Part shown: piece after piece, positions 1 through 5,440 of the stretch
Layout of the letters: every line of letters begins with the position of its first letter
Position numbering within the stretch: position 1 is the first letter of the stretch
NCBI GenBank assembly: GCA_023137075.1
Contig: JAGLQA010000055.1
Coordinates: forward strand, 1 to 8,235
Length of the DNA stretch: 8,235 nucleotides
Source of the DNA: Candidatus Aminicenantota bacterium
GTDB lineage: Bacteria > Acidobacteriota > Aminicenantia > UBA2199
Reading direction: 5' to 3'
Notes under the pieces: model-generated
The model's database searches: none
The model's input: only the letters and a program-made list of their open reading frames with translations
Told to the model about the DNA's origin: nothing
Program-made: the position numbers and the translations under genes

Positions 1-242
1 TAAAGATGCATGCTCTCGGAAACGACGAAGCCTTAAAAAATAAAATAGCAGGGATAAAAGATGCGGCCGGAGCTGTTGCCATGGCCTTAGAATTTGAAAA
101 GGATTCGATCGTATTGTTCACAATTTTGAAAAAATATATCAGCGGCAGCAAAGGCGAAGATCTCGTGGACAATATCATCCAGGAAGAGTTGACGCATATT
201 TACAAGATCAACAGTTTTTACAACCAGTTAAAAAAGAGATAA
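1..242 (+). CDS. Rubrerythrin/ferritin-like diiron domain protein, C-terminal part (5' truncated by window edge)
   Basis: The reading frame is open to the window edge (codon AAG precedes the first ATG at 6), so this is the 3' end of a longer gene; about 80 residues are visible. The visible part resembles the second half of a rubrerythrin or ferritin-like four-helix bundle. One helix carries ALEFEKDSIVLF, with acidic residues spaced like diiron ligands, then comes a short loop, and the last helix carries the EExxH signature (QEELTHIYKI). Proteins of this family are cytoplasmic and typically handle peroxide, oxygen stress or iron through a carboxylate-bridged diiron site. The first two helices and any rubredoxin domain lie outside the window, so the exact subtype cannot be decided. 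It ends in a short basic tail (QLKKR) and TAA. No convincing terminator follows. Confidence 0.72.
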   Translation, partial: KMHALGNDEALKNKIAGIKDAAGAVAMALEFEKDSIVLFTILKKYISGSKGEDLVDNIIQEELTHIYKINSFYNQLKKR

Positions 243-255
243 CTCCTCCAGGTGA

Positions 256-363
256 ACGTTTCGCAGTGACTGGTCCATCCCCAACACGCTCCTGATCTTA
301 GGAATTGCTATTATTGTTTTCTCCCTGTTTTCAAAAATTAAGGAAGAACATCTCATCGATTAG
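256..363 (+). pseudogene. Possible remnant of a membrane-protein C-terminus (35 codons, no start codon)
   Basis: After a TGA at 253-255 this frame is open for 35 codons to TAG at 361-363 and contains no ATG, GTG or TTG. The translation looks protein-like: a polar lead-in (SDWSIPNT), a hydrophobic stretch of about 17 residues (LLILGIAIIVFSLFS), then a charged end (KIKEEHLID). This is what the last transmembrane helix and tail of a transporter would look like. The stop codon directly abuts the first hairpin repeat. I cannot name the parent family, and 35 open codons can arise by chance. Confidence 0.25.
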
Positions 364-377
364 GTGGGCGAGCCCAC
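364..377. repeat. Short GC-rich hairpin GTGGG/CCCAC
   Basis: GTGGG (364-368) and CCCAC (373-377) are perfect inverted arms around a 4-nt CGAG loop. There is no T-run on either side, so it is a poor terminator. It sits at the left edge of the intergenic hairpin cluster and resembles the CCCACC/GGTGGG hairpin at 3915-3930. Confidence 0.5.
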
Positions 378-447
378 TGCGCGGGGAGCAATACCCAAAT
401 CCACCGCCTAAATATATTAATTTGATGAAGAATACTATTAATAAAGA

Positions 448-514
448 GTAAGGGCAAGCCTTACCCCTACCAAACATGTACAAAAAATGTAGGGGCAATC
501 CCTTGCGGTTGCCC
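448..514. repeat. Two inverted copies of a GTAGGGG...GCCC intergenic repeat
   Basis: Two related units face each other. Read on the minus strand, 452-470 begins GTAGGGGTAAGG and ends GCTTGCCC. Read on the plus strand, 489-514 begins GTAGGGGCAATCCC and ends GGTTGCCC. Each can fold alone: GTAAGG (448-453) with CCTTAC (459-464), and GGGCAA (493-498) with TTGCCC (509-514). The units can also pair with each other through CCCCTAC (464-470) and GTAGGGG (489-495). A related palindrome lies at 5362-5388. Short GC-rich hairpins of this sort are dispersed between genes in many bacterial genomes; the function is unknown. Confidence 0.6.
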
Positions 515-566
515 ATCGTTAAAGGATTAAGAAATTTAAGCGGTTGATTTGGGAATACAAGGCAAG

Positions 567-595
567 TTGACTTTTTTGAAATAATTCTTTAATAT
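567..595 (+). promoter_or_regulatory. Sigma70-like promoter for the propeller gene
   Basis: TTGACT (567-572, 5 of 6 to consensus) is followed after 17 nt by TAATAT (590-595, 4 of 6). TTTAAT at 588-593 is a stronger -10 hexamer but leaves only a 15-nt spacer. Transcription would begin near 602, giving a leader of about 36 nt to the ATG at 638. This argues against the in-frame ATG at 605, which would lie almost at the transcript start without a ribosome binding site. Confidence 0.5.
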
Positions 596-637
596 GTTTA
601 TGAAATGAAAAGATTAATAAGAAGGAACGGAGGCACG

Positions 638-1753
638 ATGAAAAAAATTGCGTTGAGTATAACAGGTATTTTTCTAATCGCCTCTTTTTTATTGTCAGGG
701 GTAATTAATGAGGATAAACCTCTGAAAGGGATGTGGAATTTTAATATGGTAAAACTCTGGGAAGTAGAGGAAGCGGGGAAGGATTTTTTTGTAAGCATGA
801 GAATTCGCTCCGATGAAAATGAGACGGTTTTTGTGGCGGATCAAAAAAACTTTAAAACTTATATTTTCGATAAGAGTGGAAAGTTCATTTTATCTTTTGG
901 AAAAAAAGGAGAGGGGCCGGGTGAGATGAAACGATTTGGCAGCCTATACCTGGAAAATAATAAACTGATTTATTACGAGAACAATAGAGTGCATTATTTT
1001 TCTAAAGAGGGAAAGTATATTGAAACTGTAATTATCCCCGGGGATTTGACCCCCCGGTTATTTATCGATGAGAATTCATTTATTTCAGCACCGCGTATGA
1101 ATTGGGAAGACCCGAAAGGAGAAAGCCGATGTATTATCTATAATGTAAAGGATAAAAACAAGAAACTGCTATTTGAATATTTTACCTATAAAAAAGGGGT
1201 GGCCCGCCGGGCATCTAAAAAAAGTAGATCCACCTTTTCTTTCTCCAATTCATCGATAACGCCGATGTTGGTATTGGCGTACAGGGATAATAAAATCTAC
1301 TTTGGCATGAATAATGAGTACAAAATCAAGGTGAAGGATTTAAAGTCCCGGGATGAATTTGATTTTAGTATAAAAAGAAAAGAGAAATTCGTACCGGGAG
1401 TGTATAAAAATGAAATATTAAAGGGGGTAAATTTCCCGGCGGATGTTAAGCGGCAAATAAAAGAAGGTCTCCCGGATCATTTTACTTTTTTTGAGGGGAT
1501 TCTTATCGATAGGAACGGCAATATTTATGTGTTTGTCACCGACCCGGTTGAAGAAAACAGCCGGAAGATTGATATATTTTCTGCCGGGGGGACGTATATT
1601 TACTCGGCGGAGATAAAAGTAGAGAAAGGTCTGGTGATTCGCAGCTCCCATTTCAGCAATGATAAGCTGTATATGGGGGTTGAGAACGAAGATGGTGACC
1701 TTAAATTAGTCAAGTACAAAATCGACATTCCGAAAATTTCTTTAAGGAAATAA
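638..1753 (+). CDS. Exported 6-bladed beta-propeller (NHL-like) protein
   Basis: A 371-residue protein. The start at 638 is preferred because GGAGG (629-633) lies 4 nt upstream; an in-frame ATG at 605 would add 11 basic residues and has no such site. Residues 1-21 (MKKIALSITGIFLIASFLLSG) form a positively charged, hydrophobic export signal or membrane anchor without a lipobox cysteine. From about residue 58 it shows NHL/6-bladed propeller repeats: VFVADQKNFKTYIFDKSGKF followed by the family's hallmark glycine-rich turn GKKGEGPGE (88-96), then LYLENNKLIYYEN and VHYFSKEGKYI. A late blade reads ILIDRNGNIYVFVTD ... IDIFSAGGTYIY. Proteins of this type are secreted or periplasmic, are numerous in Bacteroidota and Aminicenantes, and probably bind ligands or partner proteins; no enzymatic activity can be assigned. 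It stands alone, convergent with the next gene. Confidence 0.8.
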   Translation: MKKIALSITGIFLIASFLLSGVINEDKPLKGMWNFNMVKLWEVEEAGKDFFVSMRIRSDENETVFVADQKNFKTYIFDKSGKFILSFGKKGEGPGEMKRFGSLYLENNKLIYYENNRVHYFSKEGKYIETVIIPGDLTPRLFIDENSFISAPRMNWEDPKGESRCIIYNVKDKNKKLLFEYFTYKKGVARRASKKSRSTFSFSNSSITPMLVLAYRDNKIYFGMNNEYKIKVKDLKSRDEFDFSIKRKEKFVPGVYKNEILKGVNFPADVKRQIKEGLPDHFTFFEGILIDRNGNIYVFVTDPVEENSRKIDIFSAGGTYIYSAEIKVEKGLVIRSSHFSNDKLYMGVENEDGDLKLVKYKIDIPKISLRK

Positions 1754-1804
1754 GACAATATCCGGCTTGACCGGCAAATTATTAAAATCGAAGCTTAATT
1801 TTTA

Positions 1805-2686
1805 TCAGATGGGGAAATTCGATATTTTCAGATGAAGCTGGAAGGACAACTTTCTCAGGTAGCGGATGTCACCTTTTATGTCTTTTGAAAATTTTGTCAG
1901 GTATTTTACGAATTTATGCTCTTCTCTTAACCGCAATTGGTCTTCAAATTCGTACATCAAATCTCTAAATTCGATCATCAGGTTCTGGATATAAAGAATA
2001 TTATCTAAGGTTTCGTTCAATTTGACTTTCGGGATGTCGGCAACTTTTGATTGGGGGAATAACCGGATGCGTTCCAATGTGTCCGATACGGTTTCATTTG
2101 CTGAATAACTTATTTCATCTAAATAATCTTTTTTGAAATCTTCAAAATATCTCAGTTTGTGAACCGCCAGTTCCTGGAACTTCACGTTCTGCTCAACGAT
2201 TGAATTGAAACTGTTTTCCAGGCCTAAGTATTTCCTTTCAAATTGATCTAAGTTTATGAAATCCCTGCCGATATATATTTTATCATCGTAGTTGTCCTGG
2301 AGTTCATCCTGGTAATGGGTATAGAATTTTATTTCAAAATGGGTGGTCTCTTTGTGAATCAGCCTGATTATGATAACGCTCTGCGGTTTAGTCAGGTAGT
2401 AAGAATTTTCTTCGATAATGGCGCTGTAAACAAAGAGCGAATTGATGATGTATTCTTTTAAGGAGTCGAAAAGAAGCTCATTATTTTCGATAAAATCAGT
2501 AAATTCAGGCAGCGGCTCGCCTCGCAGCAGGGTGTAAAAAGGTGAGAACAGGTAGCCTTCTTCTTCTATTTTGAATTCAAAGTAAACATTGTCCAATGCT
2601 CTCCGGTACAGGTTCGAATAGACGATTGCCGGGAAGTTTGTCAACTTCTTACCGTCATAGTTTTTAAACGTATTTAAGGTTTCCAC
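1805..2686 (-). CDS. Hypothetical protein, 293 aa, unrecognised family
   Basis: I do not recognise this family. The start is GTG at 2686-2684, supported by CGGAGG (2697-2692) 5-6 nt upstream and by a promoter about 20 nt further upstream. There is no signal peptide and no transmembrane segment, so it is probably cytoplasmic. The N-terminal half (about 1-150) looks mixed alpha/beta and is rich in aromatic and acidic residues, with beta-like stretches such as SVIIIRLIHKETTHFEIKFYTHY. The C-terminal half (about 165-290) is strongly helical, with charged heptad-like runs (LMIEFRDLMYEFEDQLRLREEHKF), suggesting a helical bundle or coiled coil. No catalytic motif is evident. The gene is AT-rich and flanked by a convergent gene on one side and a divergent permease on the other, so it is likely a single-gene unit. 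Confidence 0.75.
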   Translation of the reverse strand: METLNTFKNYDGKKLTNFPAIVYSNLYRRALDNVYFEFKIEEEGYLFSPFYTLLRGEPLPEFTDFIENNELLFDSLKEYIINSLFVYSAIIEENSYYLTKPQSVIIIRLIHKETTHFEIKFYTHYQDELQDNYDDKIYIGRDFINLDQFERKYLGLENSFNSIVEQNVKFQELAVHKLRYFEDFKKDYLDEISYSANETVSDTLERIRLFPQSKVADIPKVKLNETLDNILYIQNLMIEFRDLMYEFEDQLRLREEHKFVKYLTKFSKDIKGDIRYLRKLSFQLHLKISNFPI

Positions 2687-2704
2687 AAATGCCTCCGAAA
2701 AAAA

Positions 2705-2733
2705 ATTATAAATGATTCTAAAGGAAATGTAAA
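2705..2733 (-). promoter_or_regulatory. Strong sigma70-like promoter for the 293-aa hypothetical gene
   Basis: On the minus strand TTTACA (2733-2728, 5 of 6) is followed after exactly 17 nt by a perfect TATAAT (2710-2705). Transcription would begin near 2698, leaving only about 12 nt before the GTG, just enough to carry the GGAGG site at 2696-2692. The short leader supports the GTG start. Confidence 0.6.
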
Positions 2734-2797
2734 TGTTTTTATAAAAATTTCTGTTCTACTCTTTACTTTATTTCATTTTTTTGTTAATTGATAGGGT

Positions 2798-3883
2798 ATG
2801 AAAACGAAAAAACTTGCGATGCCATCGCCTTTATTGGCATTAATCCTGTATACTGCGGCCGTATTGTTGATGATATTGAGTTTAAAGTATTTCACAGTTG
2901 TGGCTGCCCCGCTTCTTTTTTCTTTTATTATCGCCTATTTATTCAACCCTTTTGTAAATTTTTTGGAAAAAAAACTGCGCTTCTCCAGGGGCCTAATCGC
3001 GGCCATATTAATGGTTACCCTGCTTCTTATCCTGACATTGGTATTGGTGAATTTGTTCCCTTATATCATTGACCAGGCCACAAGCGCTGCTGTTAAATTT
3101 CCCGAATTGCTGAAAAAGTTTTTCGGGAAAATGAAGGTTTTCAGCAACTATATTACCAATAATTTCTCGGAATATGTGGGAGATATCGATATTATGGAGA
3201 AGGTTGAGGAAATGTTCAGCCAGATGTTTACCAACCTGTCGAAAATCCTGGCAGCCGCTTTTTCCAGCCTGTATAGTATTGTATTGACGATGCTCTACAT
3301 GATTATTATCCCACTTTTCGCGTTCTATGCTATAAAAGACTACAAAAAGATACAAAAGAGCTTTTTCAGCCTAATACCATCCTGGCTCAAACAGAGGGTG
3401 ATTGAGAGAGCTGAAAAAATGGATGTTCTCCTCTCTTCATTCATTCGCGGTCAGGCTATCGTGGTGTTGATTCTGGCTGTGCTTTATTCCGTGGGCCTGA
3501 GTTTGATCGGCCTCCCCTTTGCCATATTGATCGGGACCGCGGCCGGTATCGGGGACATTGTCCCCTACTTTGGCACCATCGTGGGTTTTACCATATCGCT
3601 AATCGTGGGGCTGGCCCATTTTCAATCGGCACAAAAACTGCTGTTGATTGTCCTGGTCTTCGCCATCATTAAGGGGAGCGAAAACTGGTATTTCTACCCC
3701 AAAATCGTAGGCAGGGAGGTGGGGCTTCATTTCGTGTGGGTTTTAATGTCTATTATCATTTTTGGAAACCTCTTCGGTTTTTGGGGTTTGCTCGTGGCTA
3801 TTCCATCCTCTGCCGGTTTCAAGATGTTTGCCAACGACCTGATCAAATATTATAGGCATTCCGATTTTTTTAAAAGAGAATAG
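2798..3883 (+). CDS. AI-2E family transporter (PerM/UPF0118-type permease)
   Basis: A 361-residue inner-membrane protein with the pattern of the AI-2E/PerM family: two N-terminal helices (about 11-29 and 32-49), a third at 66-88, a long amphipathic, partly charged segment (about 95-150), then five or so further helices to residue 340. Family signatures are visible: GIGDIVPYFGTIVGF (250-264, the PYxG region), and NWYFYPKIVGREVGLH followed by GNLFGFWGLLVAIP near the C-terminus. The family was named for autoinducer-2 export in E. coli TqsA, but other members act as Na+/H+ antiporters or are uncharacterised, so the substrate cannot be assigned. A stop codon at 2792-2794 fixes ATG 2798 as the first possible start. 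AGGG lies only 1 nt from it, so no ordinary ribosome binding site is present. TATAAA at 2740-2745 is a weak candidate -10 box. It may be co-transcribed with the gene at 3955. Confidence 0.9.
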   Translation: MKTKKLAMPSPLLALILYTAAVLLMILSLKYFTVVAAPLLFSFIIAYLFNPFVNFLEKKLRFSRGLIAAILMVTLLLILTLVLVNLFPYIIDQATSAAVKFPELLKKFFGKMKVFSNYITNNFSEYVGDIDIMEKVEEMFSQMFTNLSKILAAAFSSLYSIVLTMLYMIIIPLFAFYAIKDYKKIQKSFFSLIPSWLKQRVIERAEKMDVLLSSFIRGQAIVVLILAVLYSVGLSLIGLPFAILIGTAAGIGDIVPYFGTIVGFTISLIVGLAHFQSAQKLLLIVLVFAIIKGSENWYFYPKIVGREVGLHFVWVLMSIIIFGNLFGFWGLLVAIPSSAGFKMFANDLIKYYRHSDFFKRE

Positions 3884-3914
3884 TTGTTTTTCAAGGTGCT
3901 GCTCGAAAAACTAA

Positions 3915-3930
3915 CCCACCTGGCGGTGGG
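3915..3930. repeat. Hairpin CCCACC-TGGC-GGTGGG between permease and M49-like gene
   Basis: Perfect 6-bp arms (3915-3920 and 3925-3930) surround a 4-nt loop, 31 nt after the permease stop and 24 nt before the next ATG. What follows is GGAAAAATTT rather than a T-run, so it is a weak intrinsic terminator at best. It could be an mRNA-processing or stability element, or a member of the dispersed hairpin family. Confidence 0.45.
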
Positions 3931-3954
3931 GGAAAAATTTATTAAAGAGGTAAA

Positions 3955-5364
3955 ATGAGTAGAAAAAGAATTCCGTTATTGGTTGTGTTCGTTTTTTTTC
4001 TCACTGTTTCTGTTGTGACACCCTTTGCCGGTAGTGAAGAAGTAAAGAAGCAGGAGGCCGGGGAAGTAAAAAAAGAGGAGAAAAAAGAAGCGAAGCAAGA
4101 TGTAAAATCCGGAGTGACCGTTGATGTTGAAAAGGCCAATCTTGATGAAAAATCGAAAGAGCAGTTGAAATGTTTTACGCAAATTCAATCTCTTGTAAAA
4201 AAGTTAAATGACCAGCAGGGAGAAGACCGCCGGGGGAAAATTTTCAGAAGGAGGGCAGCCAGGTTGTTAAAGAAAGCGGCCCTTCTCTCAACCGATACTC
4301 TGCAAAAAGAGTACTTAGAAGCGTTGTCCGCGGATATAAAATCCAATAATTTTTCTTCAAGTGCTTCGAAGTGGCTCAATCAAACCGATCATAAGCTTGA
4401 TATCATCATAAAGCCCGAACCCCATAAAAATTCAAAAAAATTGGATATATTCCTCCTGGTAAAGCATGAGGAATACAGCAAAACAGCGAAGAAGTATATA
4501 TCTGTCATGGATAAGATGCTGGGAAAAATACCGCTACGAGAAGAACTCGTACCTTTTGACGCTTCACTCATTAGTCCTATTATCGTTTCGGATGTGGTTT
4601 CGCCGTTAAAAAAGAATCAATTTATGTTGGTCTTCCCCGATGACTCCATAAAAACCGGCACAAATAAATTCAAGATTTTGATTTTCAGGAACATCCTGGA
4701 AACCTATTTTAATGATTTTTTAAAGCCGCTGTCACTGCAAATTTTTACCAAAAAACAGGCTGAACTTGTGGATTTCAATTCCTATTTAACTAATATTATC
4801 CTGCACCGGCTGTCTCATTATTTCGGCCCGATATTTTTGGAACAGGAGAGCGATAGGGTGGTTTTGATTAAAGACAAACTCAAAGATTTGTTTTATTGCC
4901 TGGAAGAGATACGGGCTGAAGCGACTGCCCTTTACAGCATCCGGACTCTTGTAGATGATAAACTGCTCTCCGAAGATCAAGATAAAAATATTTATGCCAC
5001 CTACTTAGTTTCTTTATTCAAACGAATCTCTGCAGACCCGAAAAGTAAAACCGGGACAGCCGCTTTGATTCAACTTAATCAACATCTCAGGAGTGGCGCA
5101 GTGACGTTTGATCTGAATTCGAAAAAAATGAAAATGGACAAGGAGCAAATGGAGAAATCAGTCATGAGGCTGGCATTGAGTGCCACCAGGGTTGAGAAAA
5201 CGGGTGATTATGAAGAAGCGCAGCGATTAATCAAGGGCAGCTTAGCCTCTCCGGCTGATGAGTTAAAAGAACTTTACATGAATCTTAAGAAAAATAAAAA
5301 AACCCGGAAAGCCGGAAAAGCGAAGAAAAAAAGCCGGCTCAAGATAAAGAGAGATAAGAAATAG
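3955..5364 (+). CDS. Exported M49 (dipeptidyl peptidase III)-like protein with degenerate catalytic site; probable pseudopeptidase
   Basis: A 469-residue protein; the start is supported by AAAGAGG 4 nt upstream. Residues 1-26 form a signal peptide, followed by a Lys/Glu-rich linker (about 28-50). The remainder matches bacterial M49 peptidases through a collinear series of degenerate motifs: DIIIKPEPHKN (149-159, family IGPxExYxD); FPDDSIKTGTNKFKILIFRN (227-246, family PNDExxxxxGxKkVmlkN); DFLKPLSLQIF (254-264); HRLSHYFGP (284-292, family HExSHxLGP); LEEIRAEATALY (316-327, family LEExkADxxGLY); FKRISADPKSKTG (355-367, family FRSxRFGxxEAHG); and GDYEEA (417-422). Both zinc-ligand histidines (284, 288) and the third ligand (E318) remain. 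The catalytic Glu is Arg285, and the AHG histidine is Thr366. Hydrolysis is therefore unlikely; a binding or structural role in the envelope is inferred. The last 25 residues (445-469) are extremely Lys/Arg-rich. Confidence 0.72.
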   Translation: MSRKRIPLLVVFVFFLTVSVVTPFAGSEEVKKQEAGEVKKEEKKEAKQDVKSGVTVDVEKANLDEKSKEQLKCFTQIQSLVKKLNDQQGEDRRGKIFRRRAARLLKKAALLSTDTLQKEYLEALSADIKSNNFSSSASKWLNQTDHKLDIIIKPEPHKNSKKLDIFLLVKHEEYSKTAKKYISVMDKMLGKIPLREELVPFDASLISPIIVSDVVSPLKKNQFMLVFPDDSIKTGTNKFKILIFRNILETYFNDFLKPLSLQIFTKKQAELVDFNSYLTNIILHRLSHYFGPIFLEQESDRVVLIKDKLKDLFYCLEEIRAEATALYSIRTLVDDKLLSEDQDKNIYATYLVSLFKRISADPKSKTGTAALIQLNQHLRSGAVTFDLNSKKMKMDKEQMEKSVMRLALSATRVEKTGDYEEAQRLIKGSLASPADELKELYMNLKKNKKTRKAGKAKKKSRLKIKRDKK

Positions 5365-5388
5365 GGGCGGGTTCAGAACCCGCCCCTA
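5362..5388. terminator. 27-nt perfect palindrome overlapping the M49-like stop codon; repeat and possible terminator
   Basis: Arms TAGGGGCGGGTTC (5362-5374) and GAACCCGCCCCTA (5376-5388) are perfect inverted repeats around a single A. The TAG stop codon of the upstream gene forms the first three bases. Its GTAGGGG-type ends match the repeats at 448-514. On the minus strand the stem is followed by a pyrimidine-rich run (TTTCTTATCTCTC), so it may terminate transcription of the convergent phosphoesterase gene. On the plus strand no T-run follows. Confidence 0.5.
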
Positions 5389-5405
5389 CACTAAAATTCA
5401 ATGTT

Positions 5406-5422
5406 TTGCCATGACCTGGCAA
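5406..5422. repeat. Small hairpin TTGCCA/TGGCAA in convergent intergenic region
   Basis: Arms 5406-5411 and 5417-5422 are perfect 6-bp inverted repeats around a 5-nt loop, between the two convergent stop codons. There is no clear T-run on either strand. It could assist the neighbouring palindrome in transcription termination. Confidence 0.3.
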
Positions 5423-5440
5423 GATATTATTCATAAGGGA

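Larger units (their letters stand above)
243..637. other. Gene-poor intergenic region with repeats and a promoter
   Basis: No intact gene is visible in these 395 bp. Contents in order: an open frame at 256-363 that may be the remnant of a membrane-protein C-terminus, a short hairpin at 364-377, a cluster of GTAGGGG-type inverted repeats at 448-514, and a sigma70-like promoter at 567-595 that serves the propeller gene. An opposite-strand open frame at 331-516 is read straight through the hairpin repeats and is not credible. Confidence 0.6.

Noticed and set aside
364..514. CRISPR-like array
   Set aside because: The repeats are few, inverted rather than direct, of unequal length and irregular spacing.
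605..637. Upstream in-frame ATG at 605 for the propeller gene
   Set aside because: It has no ribosome binding site, would lie almost on the predicted transcription start, and would place 11 basic residues ahead of a normal signal sequence. ATG 638 has GGAGG in place.
1754..1804. Terminator between the convergent propeller and hypothetical genes
   Set aside because: Only very weak stems are present (CCGG/CCGG around CTTGA; ATTAA/TTAAT before a T-run at 1799-1803). This is too weak to call.
2788..3072. 94-codon frame overlapping the start of the permease
   Set aside because: It begins with TTG and overlaps the permease in another frame; the permease frame has clear transmembrane and family motifs.
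3008..3355. 115-codon minus-strand frame inside the permease gene
   Set aside because: It is antisense to a well-supported gene, with no ribosome binding site or recognisable domain.
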